Part shown: in pieces, positions 33,827 through 43,350 of the stretch
Layout of the letters: the number at the start of each line of letters is the position of its first letter
Position numbering within the stretch: position 1 is the first letter of the stretch
Assembly: GCF_026240635.1 (NCBI RefSeq)
Contig: NZ_CP110848.1
Coordinates: 3,429,741 to 3,493,740, forward strand
DNA from: Trichothermofontia sichuanensis B231
GTDB lineage: Bacteria > Cyanobacteriota > Cyanobacteriia > B231
Length of the DNA: 64,000 nucleotides
Direction of reading: 5' to 3'
Notes under the pieces: model-generated
Told to the model about the DNA's origin: nothing
The model's input: the letters and a program-made list of their open reading frames with translations, nothing else
Database searches by the model: none
Program-made: the position numbers and the translations under genes

Positions 33827-36508
33827 GTGAATAGCTTCAACGCCAAACAAACCCTCAACGTCAACGGCAAAGCCTACCAGATCTATTCCCTGCCAGCAGC
33901 GGCTGAACATCTGGGTGACTTCAGCCGTCTGCCCTACTCCCTGAAGGTGTTGCTGGAAAACCTGCTGCGCCATGAGGATGGCCGCACCGTCACCGCTGAT
34001 GACATCCGCGCGATCGCTGACTGGCAACAAACCCGCACGGCCACGAGGGAAATCGCCTACCGCCCCGCACGGGTGCTTATGCAAGACTTCACGGGTGTGC
34101 CTGCCGTCGTTGATCTGGCCGCGATGCGCGATGCGATGGTGGCCCTGGGGGGTGATCCCGATCAGATTAATCCCCTCTCGCCCGTTGATCTGGTGATTGA
34201 CCACTCGGTTATGGTCGATACCTATGGCAATGCGAGCGCCTTTGCCGCTAACGTTGAGTACGAATTCCAACGCAATCGCGAACGCTACGCCTTTTTGCGC
34301 TGGGGTCAGCAAGCCTTCAACAACTTCCGCGTCGTTCCCCCCGGCACTGGTATCTGCCACCAAGTCAACTTGGAATACCTGGCCCAGGTCGTCTGGACCA
34401 AGGACGAAAATGGGGAAACGATCGCCTATCCTGATACCCTCGTGGGTACCGATAGCCACACCACCATGATCAATGGCCTCGCTGTTCTCGGTTGGGGGGT
34501 GGGCGGCATTGAAGCCGAAGCCGCGATGCTGGGACAACCAATTTCTATGCTTATCCCGGAAGTCGTTGGGATGAAACTCACCGGCCAACTGCCCGAAGGG
34601 GCGACGGCGACTGATCTGGTGCTCACGGTCACCCAACGGCTGCGGCAACAGGGGGTTGTCGGTAAATTTGTCGAATTCTATGGCGATGGCCTCAACCACC
34701 TCACCCTCGCTGATCGCGCCACCATCAGCAACATGGCTCCGGAATATGGGGCCACCTGCGGCTTCTTCCCCATCGACGCCGAAACCATTGCCTACCTGCG
34801 CTTCACTGGACGGGATAGCGATCGCATTGATCTGGTGGAAGCCTACGCCAAGGCACAAGGACTCTGGCGCGATGCCGACAGCCCCGACCCCGTGTTCACC
34901 ACCACCCTGGAACTGGATCTCGGCACGATCGAACCCTCCATGGCTGGCCCCAAACGGCCCCAGGATCGGGTTATCCTCTCTCAAGTCGCCGCCCAGTTCA
35001 AAACTAAAGATTTCCCCGGCTTCAGCGGTTTGGACTATACTCAAGCCCGGACCGTCCCCGTGGCTGGTACCGACTATAGCCTGAGCGATGGGGCCGTCGT
35101 CATTGCTGCGATCACCAGTTGCACCAACACCTCCAACCCCTCCGTGATGCTGGCAGCGGGTCTGGTCGCCCGTAAAGCGCGGGAAAAGGGCCTCACGGTC
35201 AAGCCCTGGGTGAAAACCTCCCTCGCCCCCGGTAGCCAAGTGGTCTCCGACTACCTGGAGAAAGCCGGCTTGCAGGCTGACCTCGATGCCCTCGGCTTTA
35301 ACCTGGTGGGCTACGGCTGCACCACCTGCATTGGTAACTCCGGGCCGCTGGCTGACCCGATCGTGGAAGCCATTTCCTCGCAAGATCTCGTCGTTGGAGC
35401 CGTCCTCTCTGGGAATCGCAACTTTGAGGGGCGTGTCAATCCCCACACTAAGGCGAACTACCTGGCCTCACCGCCGCTGGTAGTGGCCTACGCGATCGCG
35501 GGTAATTTGGCGATCGACCTGACCACCGAACCGCTGGGGCATGATGCCAACGGCAACCCCGTTTATCTGCGCGACATTTGGCCCAGCAGCCAGGAAATCC
35601 GGGACATAATGCAAACGGCCCTGACGCCGGAAATGTTCCGCAGTCGTTACCGCAACGTCTTTGCTGGAAATGCTGCGTGGCAGCAGATCGACACCGCCAC
35701 CAGCAAAACCTACCCCTGGCAGAGCAGCAGCACCTACGTCCAAAATCCGCCTTACTTCACGGGCATGAAACCTACCGCCAGTGCGGCCACAATCGCCAAC
35801 ATCTACAATGCCCGTCCCCTGGCTATCCTGGGTGATAGCATCACCACCGACCACATCTCCCCTGCCGGGGCCATCAAACCTGACAGTCCCGCTGGTAGCT
35901 ACCTCACCAGCCACCATGTTATCCCTGCTGACTTCAACTCCTACGGCTCCCGTCGCGGCAACCATGAGGTGATGATGCGGGGTACCTTTGCTAACATTCG
36001 CCTGAAAAATGAAATGGTTCCCGGCTCCACGGGTGGCGTTACCAAATTCATGCCCAGTGGCGAGGTGATGTCGATCTATGATGCCGCCATGAAGTATCAA
36101 GCCGAAGGTACCCCCCTGATTGTGATTGCGGGTAAGGAATACGGTACTGGCTCCTCCCGCGACTGGGCTGCTAAGGGTACCCGGTTGCTAGGCGTACAAG
36201 CCATGGTGGCCGAAAGCTATGAACGCATTCACCGTTCCAACCTGGTGGGCATGGGCGTGCTACCGTTGCAATTCCCAGCGGGCAGCGATCGTCATACCCT
36301 CAACCTGGATGGCAGCGAAACCTTCGACCTCTCGGGCCTAGAGAACGGGATTACCCCCGGTATGACAGTGACCTTAACCGTGCATCGGGCCGATGGTAGC
36401 CAGACACAAGTTCCACTCCTGTGCCGGATTGATACCCTGGACGAAGTGGAATACTACCGCCATGGGGGGATCTTACAGTACGTCCTGCGGCAGTTGTTAG
36501 CCGTATAG
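33827..36508 (+). CDS. acnA: Aconitate hydratase, AcnA type
   Basis: [4Fe-4S] enzyme of the TCA cycle that isomerises citrate and isocitrate. The GTG at 33827 (reading [15 protein letters not shown]) gives 893 aa, the usual AcnA length. Cluster ligands are in [14 protein letters not shown] and [14 protein letters not shown]. Long stretches agree with proteobacterial Acn[93 protein letters not shown], and [19 protein letters not shown]. Most cyanobacteria I know of carry the unrelated-architecture AcnB. An IS630 remnant and tandem repeats lie just upstream. HIP1 sites are present inside the gene, so any transfer is not recent. Confidence 0.95.
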   Translation: MNSFNAKQTLNVNGKAYQIYSLPAAAEHLGDFSRLPYSLKVLLENLLRHEDGRTVTADDIRAIADWQQTRTATREIAYRPARVLMQDFTGVPAVVDLAAMRDAMVALGGDPDQINPLSPVDLVIDHSVMVDTYGNASAFAANVEYEFQRNRERYAFLRWGQQAFNNFRVVPPGTGICHQVNLEYLAQVVWTKDENGETIAYPDTLVGTDSHTTMINGLAVLGWGVGGIEAEAAMLGQPISMLIPEVVGMKLTGQLPEGATATDLVLTVTQRLRQQGVVGKFVEFYGDGLNHLTLADRATISNMAPEYGATCGFFPIDAETIAYLRFTGRDSDRIDLVEAYAKAQGLWRDADSPDPVFTTTLELDLGTIEPSMAGPKRPQDRVILSQVAAQFKTKDFPGFSGLDYTQARTVPVAGTDYSLSDGAVVIAAITSCTNTSNPSVMLAAGLVARKAREKGLTVKPWVKTSLAPGSQVVSDYLEKAGLQADLDALGFNLVGYGCTTCIGNSGPLADPIVEAISSQDLVVGAVLSGNRNFEGRVNPHTKANYLASPPLVVAYAIAGNLAIDLTTEPLGHDANGNPVYLRDIWPSSQEIRDIMQTALTPEMFRSRYRNVFAGNAAWQQIDTATSKTYPWQSSSTYVQNPPYFTGMKPTASAATIANIYNARPLAILGDSITTDHISPAGAIKPDSPAGSYLTSHHVIPADFNSYGSRRGNHEVMMRGTFANIRLKNEMVPGSTGGVTKFMPSGEVMSIYDAAMKYQAEGTPLIVIAGKEYGTGSSRDWAAKGTRLLGVQAMVAESYERIHRSNLVGMGVLPLQFPAGSDRHTLNLDGSETFDLSGLENGITPGMTVTLTVHRADGSQTQVPLLCRIDTLDEVEYYRHGGILQYVLRQLLAV

Positions 36509-36565
36509 AAGTGTCACCCTTCAGGCAAAAAGAGCGGCTGGCGTGAGGGCAAAGTGGGGGATCTG

Positions 36566-36720
36566 GTTGACTGAGCAATCTTTTCCCCTTTCACAAGGAG
36601 AGAGGAGAGAAAAAAGAGAACAGAGAAAAGAGAACAGAGATAGTCGCTCAGTTTCCCTCGCTTCTCACTTCTATATCCTCACTCCTAAAATGCCTTCTCC
36701 CACTAGGGGCGAAGGGACTC
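36566..36720 (+). repeat. Repeat D fragment
   Basis: GGTTGACTGAGCAATCTTTT at the start is identical to 15314-15333. It continues with a purine-rich imperfect tandem (AAAAAGAGAACAGAG and AAAAGAGAACAGAG), CTCGCTTCTCACTTC and CCTTCTCCCACTAGGGGCGA, and then meets repeat A. The region 36509-37103 has no gene. Confidence 0.6.
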
Positions 36721-36827
36721 TATGGTCAATCCAAATAAGAACGATACAGCTTTTCACTCCCCTCTCCCAGAACGGGAGAGGGGCTGGGGGTGAGGGGAAT
36801 GTCTCAGCCTAAATTGCAATGACTATA
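36721..36827 (+). repeat. Repeat family A, copy 6
   Basis: Complete copy: TATGGTCAATCCAAATAAG at the left, CTCTCCCAGAACGGGAGAGG in the centre, and TAAATTGCAATGACTATA at the right, 107 bp. It interrupts repeat D-like sequence, as copy 3 does at 15491. Confidence 0.88.
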
Positions 36828-36944
36828 GTTGGGGAGGAGCGTGTCTGAGGCATGGGCAGGTTGGCATTGCATTTCCAGAAGAGGATGAACGAATTCGATA
36901 CATCATGTCCTCATGCTATCGAGCTTTACCCAGGCGGTTTTTGT

Positions 36945-37003
36945 GGCTCTCCTGAGTTTATGGTAGGGGCGCTACGCGCCCCTACCATAAACTCGGTGTT
37001 TCA
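36945..37003 (+). repeat. Repeat family C, left half (hairpin)
   Basis: GGCTCTCCTGAGTTTATGG starts the element, followed by a perfect 19-bp inverted repeat with a TAC loop (GAGTTTATGGTAGGGGCGC and its complement). Compared with the copy at 56687, a G in one arm is A here and the matching base in the other arm has changed too. The right half of the element is absent. Confidence 0.8.
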
Positions 37004-37103
37004 GACATGTCACAATAGGAAAGACTTAAGGTAAGGGTTCTTAGGAAGGAACCTGACTGTCATCGCTTCAGTTCTGTGCGTCACGATCTCTGCGTCATTA
37101 TCT

Positions 37104-37769
37104 ATGCGTCTTCCTTTACCCCAATTTACGGCCCAAAACCGCGACCCAGATCATATTGCGGAGGTGATTGAAACGGCCACCTCAGAATTCCTAGCCCAAT
37201 GCCTTGAACCGAATGATCTCGCCTTTCCCATCATGCCCCCCTTTGGCAGTTGGGTGAAGGCACTGGATGAAGAGTCGGGTAATCAGATCTATGCCGTGAT
37301 CTACTATGCCACCACCAGCCCGATCGACTCCGTACACCGTGCCCGTGCCCTGGGGTTATCCCTACAAGAACTGCGGGAACAACAGCCCCAAATCTTTGCC
37401 ATGCTCAAGACCGAATTCCGGGCCGCGATCGTCGGTTTTTTACCGCCGCTGAACCATAACGGCTCCGGTCCCAAGTCTGCGGATTTCTATCACCATCTGC
37501 CTCCCCGCCCGCCCCAAATTCACCAGGCTGTGTATCAGTGTTCTCCGGAAGAGGTGATGGCTTTCACTGAACATTTTGACTTCCTGCGCACGCTGTTACA
37601 ACTAACGGCAGCCCCGGTAGACGCCTTGATTGCAGCGGTTCTGCGAGAGGTCTATCGTCTCCGGCAAGCCGATCGCCCGTGGCTGGTCAAGGCCAGCCGT
37701 GCTTTAGGAGTAATCCTGAAGGATGACTACGATCGTCTTCAGGTCATTCTGAATCAGGTGCGCTTATAA
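37104..37769 (+). CDS. HAS-barrel-like conserved cyanobacterial protein (221 aa)
   Basis: The sequence MRLPLPQFTAQNRDPDHIAEVIETA, then PPFGSWVKALDEESGNQIYAVIYYATTSP in outline, fits cyanobacterial proteins annotated as HAS-barrel domain proteins. The HAS barrel is a small beta domain named after HerA and ATP synthase. A strand-rich N-terminal half (FGSWVKALDEESG, IYAVIYYATT) is followed by a helical half (EVMAFTEHFDFLRTLLQL, ALIAAVLREVYRLRQADRPW). There is no ATPase motif, so it is not a HerA helicase itself. A partner or regulatory role is possible but unproven. The family name is from memory and should be treated as moderate. Confidence 0.65.
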   Translation: MRLPLPQFTAQNRDPDHIAEVIETATSEFLAQCLEPNDLAFPIMPPFGSWVKALDEESGNQIYAVIYYATTSPIDSVHRARALGLSLQELREQQPQIFAMLKTEFRAAIVGFLPPLNHNGSGPKSADFYHHLPPRPPQIHQAVYQCSPEEVMAFTEHFDFLRTLLQLTAAPVDALIAAVLREVYRLRQADRPWLVKASRALGVILKDDYDRLQVILNQVRL

Positions 37770-37799
37770 CCTCTATAACCTCATTCCTAGGTCTACCGT

Positions 37800-39299
37800 T
37801 CAATTTCCCCCGTCGGGTAATTCTGAGGTAATCATACAGGTTGGGTCAATCAATAAATCCATAATGCCTGTACCGTACCCATCATCCGCTGCATACACCC
37901 GGAACATTGCCACGTCAATATAGCGGGCTAAATGGGTGAGGCTTTCGCCATCGATAATGCCTGACACCCCAGCATTGAGGAAATACACCCCCGGTTGCAG
38001 CAAACATTGAAAGCGAAACTGCACCGTCACCCGACTACCAGTGGTGATCTCATCCGCTAACTCCGGCGCGATCGGAAACGCTGAACCGCCCAACTCAAAA
38101 CCACTAATCGTCTTCACCAACATACCAAATTGAATGCGATGGGCAGGTTGCAAAAACTCAACCGTATAGGTGTAGATGTACGATCGCCGCGCAATTAAAT
38201 GATTGACCCGCTTCCCATCGAGTGTGGTAATTCGGGGATCATGGATTTTGGCTCCCTTGGTAATGTAGGCGATCGTCGTCGTCGGCACTAAATTCGGATC
38301 ATACGCTTCCAGGGCATCTAAATCAGTCTCAACAGTGCCATTGCCATTATTACCATTGCCATTCCCCTTCCCGTTACCATTGTCGGATTCTAGCGTTCGG
38401 GCAGCAGCTTCAGCGGGGAATCGCAGTTTACCGTTCCCGTTCTCCCCGCTACTATCCATCGAAGCGAGTCTGGCTTGATAGATTTCCTTACGAACCGCAT
38501 TGACTTGGCTAGGGGGGGCATAAATCAACTTCTGATACTTAGCCACCACCGTCTTCGGGGTACCGGCAAGCAGCATTTCCCCACTGTCGAGCAAAATCGC
38601 CCGATCGCAGAGGCTAATAATCGTCGGAGCGGCATGGGAGACAAAGAGAATCGTCCCCCCCCGTTCGCGAATGGCATGAATCCGGGCAAAACACTTGCGC
38701 TGAAACGCCTCATCTCCCACCGACAGTGCCTCATCCACAATCAAAATATCCGGTTCCACACTGGTGGCAACGGCAAAGGCCAAGCGCACAAACATCCCGC
38801 TGGAGTAGGTTTTTACCGGCTGATCAATGAAATGACCAATATCGGCAAACGCGGCAATCTCGTCAAATTTGGCCGCGATCGCCTGTCGGCTTAAGCCCAT
38901 AAGTTGGCCATTAAAAAACACATTCTGGCGACCCGTAAATTCGGGATTAAAACCACTCCCTAGTTCCAGTAACGCCGATACCCGCCCATTAACCTGGACC
39001 TGCCCCCGCGTCGGCGTGAGCGTGCCCACAATAATTTGCAGCAACGTACTTTTCCCCGACCCATTGCGGCCCACAATCCCCAGGGTTTGCCCACGGGGAA
39101 CTTCCAAGTTAATGTCCTGAAGCGCCCAAAATAACTCGGCCTTGCCCGTGTTGGGTAACAACAGTTCCTTCAGCCGATCAACAGGATGGTGATACTGCTT
39201 AAAGCACTTCGCCACATTTTGGACCACGATCGCAGGCGTATCCGACGGTCGGGAAGACCGAGAAGGCCGGGATGGGGATTGGGCATCAGAGATAATCAT
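37800..39299 (-). CDS. Polysaccharide ABC transporter ATP-binding protein (Wzt-like)
   Basis: Cytoplasmic ATPase that powers export of a surface polysaccharide with the permease encoded next to it. The 499-aa protein has Walker A (GIVGRNGSGKSTLLQIIVG), Q-loop region FNPEFTGRQNVFFNG, the ABC signature TYSSGMFVRLAFAVATSV, Walker B (DILIVDEALSVGDEAFQRKC) and switch histidine (ILFVSHAAPTIISLC). After residue 260, a low-complexity Gly/Asn linker (NGNGKGNGNGNNGNG) leads to a C-terminal Wzt-C-type beta domain (residues about 340-495) that in O-antigen exporters reads the chain-terminating cap. No glycosyltransferase lies in this window, so the polymer is unknown. Confidence 0.9.
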   Translation of the reverse strand: MIISDAQSPSRPSRSSRPSDTPAIVVQNVAKCFKQYHHPVDRLKELLLPNTGKAELFWALQDINLEVPRGQTLGIVGRNGSGKSTLLQIIVGTLTPTRGQVQVNGRVSALLELGSGFNPEFTGRQNVFFNGQLMGLSRQAIAAKFDEIAAFADIGHFIDQPVKTYSSGMFVRLAFAVATSVEPDILIVDEALSVGDEAFQRKCFARIHAIRERGGTILFVSHAAPTIISLCDRAILLDSGEMLLAGTPKTVVAKYQKLIYAPPSQVNAVRKEIYQARLASMDSSGENGNGKLRFPAEAAARTLESDNGNGKGNGNGNNGNGTVETDLDALEAYDPNLVPTTTIAYITKGAKIHDPRITTLDGKRVNHLIARRSYIYTYTVEFLQPAHRIQFGMLVKTISGFELGGSAFPIAPELADEITTGSRVTVQFRFQCLLQPGVYFLNAGVSGIIDGESLTHLARYIDVAMFRVYAADDGYGTGIMDLLIDPTCMITSELPDGGN

Positions 39300-39361
39300 G
39301 AGCGCGGCTAGCAGGCCAAAGGCCAGGATGGAAGTTCCTCACACGTGAGTGATTGTAACGC

Positions 39362-40207
39362 TTAAAGCACATCCGCGAAGGCCGGTCGGAGGCGTTGATA
39401 AACCCATAGGCCCCCCAGGAAGAGCAGCAAGGCTAAGATTGTGGCAAAGGCCCACTCGCCCCAGTGTTGCATTTTCCCCACCAGTACTAGATCGCGATAG
39501 GTCTCCACGATCGCGGCTAGGGGATTGAGCCAGAGAACCCAATACCGCCAGGGCAAGGGGATCACATGGGCGGGATACACGATCGGCGTTAAGTAAAACC
39601 ATAAATTCACAATCACAACCAGGCTTTGGGGGATATCCCGCAGAAACACCGTAAAACTCGCCACCAGATACCCCAGCCCCGCCGTCAACAACAGTTGGGG
39701 TAACCAGGCCAGGGGGAGTAACCAGATCGCTGTATTAAAGCTGTGGGAGAGAACCCCCACCAACAACACCAGAATCGCTAACCCCATCAAACTCTCGATA
39801 AACGCTGAACAAATTGGCACTAGGGGTAATAGACGCAGAGGGAACACCACCTTTTTCACCAGATTCGGTTGGGTGACCAGGCTATTGGCCGACTGCAACA
39901 GGCCCGCCGTAAAGGCATTCCAGGGCAATAATCCAGCAAACAACCAGAGGCTAAAGCTCACATTGCCATTGGGCATACTGGCGAGATCCAGCTTTACCTG
40001 CAGGACGATCGAAAAGACATAGGTATAGATCAAAAGCTGGGAAAGCTGGTTCAAAAGGGGCCACAGGTTGCCTAAGATCGACCCCTTGTAGCGGGCCTCC
40101 AGATCCCGTTGTACCAGTGTTTTTAGCAGCGACAGCTTCAATTGCCACGGTTCTGACAGGGTGAACCAAGACCTAATCTGCCTGTGCTTGCGACTTCTTC
40201 CTTGCAT
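39362..40207 (-). CDS. ABC-2 type polysaccharide export permease (Wzm-like)
   Basis: The 281-aa membrane protein has six hydrophobic helices and the ABC-2 permease signature: LLKTLVQRDLEARYKGSILG at the N-terminus, then YTYVFSIVLQVKLDLASMPN, SFSLWLFAGLLPWNAFTAGL with the WLFAGLLPW motif, NLVKKVVFPLRLLPLVPICS, and FLRDIPQSLVVIVNLWFYLTPIVYP in outline with the FxRDI cytoplasmic helix. It is upstream of the Wzt-like gene on the same strand, with 62 bp between, so they form an operon. Together they export an undecaprenyl-linked glycan or capsular polymer across the inner membrane. Confidence 0.9.
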   Translation of the reverse strand: MQGRSRKHRQIRSWFTLSEPWQLKLSLLKTLVQRDLEARYKGSILGNLWPLLNQLSQLLIYTYVFSIVLQVKLDLASMPNGNVSFSLWLFAGLLPWNAFTAGLLQSANSLVTQPNLVKKVVFPLRLLPLVPICSAFIESLMGLAILVLLVGVLSHSFNTAIWLLPLAWLPQLLLTAGLGYLVASFTVFLRDIPQSLVVIVNLWFYLTPIVYPAHVIPLPWRYWVLWLNPLAAIVETYRDLVLVGKMQHWGEWAFATILALLLFLGGLWVYQRLRPAFADVL

Positions 40208-40390
40208 TCACCTTTGCCATAGAGTGGAGTTATTTATGCCTTAGTTGTTTATGCCTATCGACATCGCCCGCCTATTTTAGCAAACTCGATTACCCCTGAC
40301 CGCCGCACGGCCAAACCCCACGCAACCAGACACCGCGGCCAACCGGAGACGTGAGGGCTAGCCAGTGAGCCAAAAATTTGTCAATGCCGG

Positions 40391-41305
40391 CTAAATCAGC
40401 GGTCGCGAGGAGGAGATTTGCGATTTTTCAGGGGAGACGCGCTGCGATCGCGGTTGGGTTAACACACCGTAGCGGGGGCTAAACAAGAGGGTGAGCATAA
40501 ACAGGCTAAAGGAAACCAGCACGATCGCCGGACCCGAGGGGACATTGAACCAATAACTTAAATACATGCCACTCATACTCGCAGCAATGCCCAATGCAGC
40601 TCCCAATGCCATCATCTGATGCAACCGGGTTACCCATAAATAGGCCGTTGCCCCCGGTGTAATCAACAGGGCCAGCACCAAGACAACCCCCACAGCTTTC
40701 AAACTAGCCACCACCGTTAGGGCAATTAAAGCCATGAGACCAAAATTCAACAGATGTACCGGTAAACCCGCTGCCTCGGCTCCCAAGGGATCGAAGGTAA
40801 AAAATAATAGTTCTTTATAAATCAGGAAGATAACAACGCCCACGATCGCGGTAATGATTGCCGTATCCCGCACATCGGCACTCGTCACCCCCAGAATATT
40901 GCCAAACAGAAAGTGATTCAGATCGATCTTGTTATGCTTTTGAATCACGGTAATGAGGGTAATGCCAAAGGCAAAAAAGGCTGAAAATACAATCCCCATT
41001 GCCGCATCTTCCTTAATCGGCGATCGCGCCTGAATCCAGGCAATCAGCAGGGTACTAACCACCCCCGCAATAAACGCCCCAACGAAAATATTGCCCCCCA
41101 GCCAAAAGGCGATCGCTAGCCCTGGTAATACGGAATGGCTAATGGCATCTCCGAGCAACGCCAACCGCCGCACCATCAGGTAACAACCCACTAGGGAACA
41201 GACCAGACCCACGAATACCGCAATGATCAGCGATCGCTGCATGAAACCATACTGGAGCGGTTCCAGTAGCGGTGTGAATATACCGGCTAGGGTCAGGGCC
41301 AACAT
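40391..41305 (-). CDS. mntB: Metal ABC transporter permease (MntB/ZnuB family)
   Basis: Inner-membrane channel subunit of a Mn/Zn importer, 304 aa with eight or nine helices. Family landmarks: EPLQYGFMQRSLIIAVFVGL, GCYLMVRRLALLGDAISHSV (the conserved ALLGDAISH loop that contacts the ATPase), VLPGLAIAFWLGGNIFVGAF, FTFDPLGAEAAGLPVHLLN, and LKAVGVVLVLALLITPGATA. The C-terminal tail is cytoplasmic and Arg/Ser-rich. Its start overlaps the end of the ATPase gene by one base, so the two are coupled. Mn is preferred over Zn because the divergent binding protein resembles MntC. Confidence 0.9.
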   Translation of the reverse strand: MLALTLAGIFTPLLEPLQYGFMQRSLIIAVFVGLVCSLVGCYLMVRRLALLGDAISHSVLPGLAIAFWLGGNIFVGAFIAGVVSTLLIAWIQARSPIKEDAAMGIVFSAFFAFGITLITVIQKHNKIDLNHFLFGNILGVTSADVRDTAIITAIVGVVIFLIYKELLFFTFDPLGAEAAGLPVHLLNFGLMALIALTVVASLKAVGVVLVLALLITPGATAYLWVTRLHQMMALGAALGIAASMSGMYLSYWFNVPSGPAIVLVSFSLFMLTLLFSPRYGVLTQPRSQRVSPEKSQISSSRPLI

Positions 41306-42072
41306 TAGGCTGCCTCCGCTGCAAAGAAGCGCACGTGCCCCCCGTAGGCCCGTTCCAGGTTGAGGGCGTTTAAGACCTGCTGCCGCGGACCACTCGCGAT
41401 CAGGGTTCGATTCAGCAAGATCAGGTCATCAAAGTGGGTAATACTTTCTCCGAGGTCATGGTTGACCACCAACACAATTTTCCCAGCAGCGGCTAACTCG
41501 TGGAATACGTCAAATAACACGGCTTCTGTTGTCCGATCGACCCCCACAAACGGCTCATCGAAACAGAAAATATCAACCGCTTGGACAAGGGAACGGGCGA
41601 GAAAAACCCGCTGTTGTTGACCGCCGGAAAGTTGACCAATCGGACGATCACGCAAGGCCAGCATCCCCACCCGCTCCAACGCTGCCGCCGCCAACCGCCG
41701 ACTGGTGGCCGAAAAGGGCTGGAACCACCCCGTCGATCGCACCCGGCCCATCATCACCACATCCCACACCGTCGCCGGATAGGTCCAATCCACCTGGGTG
41801 CGTTGGGGCACGTAGGCCACCCGCTGCCGCTGCTCGGCTAGGGGGCGATCGCCATACATCACCGTTCCCTGCACCACCGGCGCCATGCCTAACAGGGCCT
41901 TAACCAGCGTACTTTTGCCCGCCCCATTGGGACCAATGAGTCCCGTCAGCCGACCGGGTTGGATCGTCACCGTAACCTCTTCAAGGGCGTTGATTTCGCG
42001 ATATTGCACCCCTACATGGTTCACGCGAATGCTATCCGCAGCGGCCTGCGGCCAAGTGGCAACGGCGTGCAT
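41305..42072 (-). CDS. mntA: Metal ABC transporter ATP-binding protein (MntA-like)
   Basis: 255-aa ATPase for the MntB permease. Walker A is GLIGPNGAGKSTLVKALLG, the Q-loop AYVPQRTQVDWTYP, the signature IGQLSGGQQQRVFLARSLVQ, Walker B DIFCFDEPFVGVDRTTE, and the switch region ILVVNHDLGESITHFDD. The start ATG at 42072 follows GGGAGGG. The DWTYPATVWDVVMMGR stretch is typical of Mn/Zn importers. It is divergent from the binding-protein gene, with 77 bp between starts that hold paired direct repeats. Confidence 0.92.
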   Translation of the reverse strand: MHAVATWPQAAADSIRVNHVGVQYREINALEEVTVTIQPGRLTGLIGPNGAGKSTLVKALLGMAPVVQGTVMYGDRPLAEQRQRVAYVPQRTQVDWTYPATVWDVVMMGRVRSTGWFQPFSATSRRLAAAALERVGMLALRDRPIGQLSGGQQQRVFLARSLVQAVDIFCFDEPFVGVDRTTEAVLFDVFHELAAAGKIVLVVNHDLGESITHFDDLILLNRTLIASGPRQQVLNALNLERAYGGHVRFFAAEAA

Positions 42073-42088
42073 GGTCCCTCCCAGAAAA

Positions 42089-42136
42089 ATGAAACAACTA
42101 TGAAAAGTCTAGCAAAATATGAAACGATAATGAAAA
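42089..42136. promoter_or_regulatory. Paired 18-bp direct repeats between divergent metal-transport genes
   Basis: ATGAAACAACTATGAAAA (42089-42106) and ATGAAACGATAATGAAAA (42119-42136) share 14 of 18 bases and start exactly 30 bp apart, close to three helical turns. Each unit is itself a repeat of ATGAAA spaced 11 bp. They lie between the mntA start (42072) and the mntC start (42150), so a regulator bound there could control both directions. Which regulator (for example the Mn-sensing ManR, Fur-type or MntR-type) cannot be told. Confidence 0.55.
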
Positions 42137-42149
42137 AAGAAGGTGGCGC

Positions 42150-43169
42150 ATGATGCTGCGATTGGGACTGATGCCGGGTGGTTGGTTTGGGCTAACTTCA
42201 CGCCGACTCCAGGTGCTTTGGTTCGGGATGCTGCTGGGGTTCGGGATGGTTGCCTGCACACCGGAGGCGGCTCAACGTCAGGGGGAGACGAACACGCCCC
42301 AGGTGGTGGCAACAACGACGATCGTGGCGGATCTGACGGACCAGATTGGGGGGAGTGCGATCCAATTAACCCGTCTCCTGAAGCCAGGAGATGATCCCCA
42401 TACTTACGAACCCGTGCCTACCGATAGCGTTGCCCTGGAGCAAGCCGATCTGATTCTCTATAACGGCTTCAATCTGGAACCGGGGGTGATGCGGTTGATG
42501 AATGCGGTGGGGATGCGAGCCAGCAAGCTAGCAGTGGGTGAAGTCGTTACTCCTTTAGACATAGAATATGAAGGTCAAAAGGTGCCCGATCCCCATGTAT
42601 GGGGCGATGTTGAGAACGCGATCGCAATGGTAGCGGCGATCAAAACCGCCCTGATTGATCTGGTCCCAACACAGCGACAGCAAATTCAGCAAAATGCCGA
42701 TCGCCTGACGGCTGCGCTAGAGCAACTGGATGCCTGGGTCAAACAGCAAATTGCGACGATTCCGGCAAACAACCGTCAGTTAGTCACAACCCACGATGCC
42801 TTTCAATACTATGCCCATGCCTATGGTCTCCGGATTGTCGGGACCTTAATTGGCCTCAGTACCGAGGAGCAACCCAGTGCCCAAACGATCCGATCGCTGG
42901 TGGCGGCCATTAAACAAACTGGGGTCCCGGCCATTTTTGCTGAAACAACAGTTAATCCGGCACTCATTACGACGGTTGCGGAGGAAGCAGGTGTCCAGTT
43001 AGCGCCTCGCCCGCTTTATGCGGACGCGATCGGTGCCCCTGGCAGTGACGGGGATTCCTATCTCAAAATGATTGAGGCCAATACGCGCACGATCGTGGAA
43101 GCCTTGGGGGGCACCTACACCCCGTTGCAAACAGGGGAGGCCGCCAATTCAGGACACACAAACCGTTAA
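42150..43169 (+). CDS. mntC: Manganese ABC transporter substrate-binding lipoprotein (MntC-like)
   Basis: Periplasmic, lipid-anchored receptor that captures Mn2+ (or Zn2+) for the divergently encoded MntAB. The 339-aa protein has a lipobox with cysteine in FGMVACTPEAA. Metal ligands of the cluster A-I family are visible: His in PGDDPHTYEPVPTD, His in KVPDPHVWGDVENA, Glu in PAIFAETTVNPAL, and Asp in PLYADAIGAPG. The His-rich acidic loop usual for ZnuA is absent. Phrases such as DLILYNGFNLEPG and EYEGQKVPDPHVWGD agree with Synechocystis MntC. The starting ATG follows AAGGTGG. Confidence 0.9.
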   Translation: MMLRLGLMPGGWFGLTSRRLQVLWFGMLLGFGMVACTPEAAQRQGETNTPQVVATTTIVADLTDQIGGSAIQLTRLLKPGDDPHTYEPVPTDSVALEQADLILYNGFNLEPGVMRLMNAVGMRASKLAVGEVVTPLDIEYEGQKVPDPHVWGDVENAIAMVAAIKTALIDLVPTQRQQIQQNADRLTAALEQLDAWVKQQIATIPANNRQLVTTHDAFQYYAHAYGLRIVGTLIGLSTEEQPSAQTIRSLVAAIKQTGVPAIFAETTVNPALITTVAEEAGVQLAPRPLYADAIGAPGSDGDSYLKMIEANTRTIVEALGGTYTPLQTGEAANSGHTNR

Positions 43170-43350
43170 CAGGGCCAGCCAAGAGCGCCGTTATCGATGT
43201 TGCCGTGTTTCTAGCCAGTCTCTCCCAGTGATCATGACCTCAGCGAGGACATCCGCCAGCGGCCTTGTTTAGGTGTAGGGTATTAGGGTAATAACCTGAT
43301 CGCCTGATATCCCAACTTTCCCAAGCTTCCGATTGCCTTGAGGACTTGCC

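Noticed and set aside
33740-35446. 568-codon open frame on the reverse strand
   Set aside because: It is a shadow of acnA. The product has an odd Gly/His/Gln-rich composition with no domain, while the forward strand encodes a complete aconitase.
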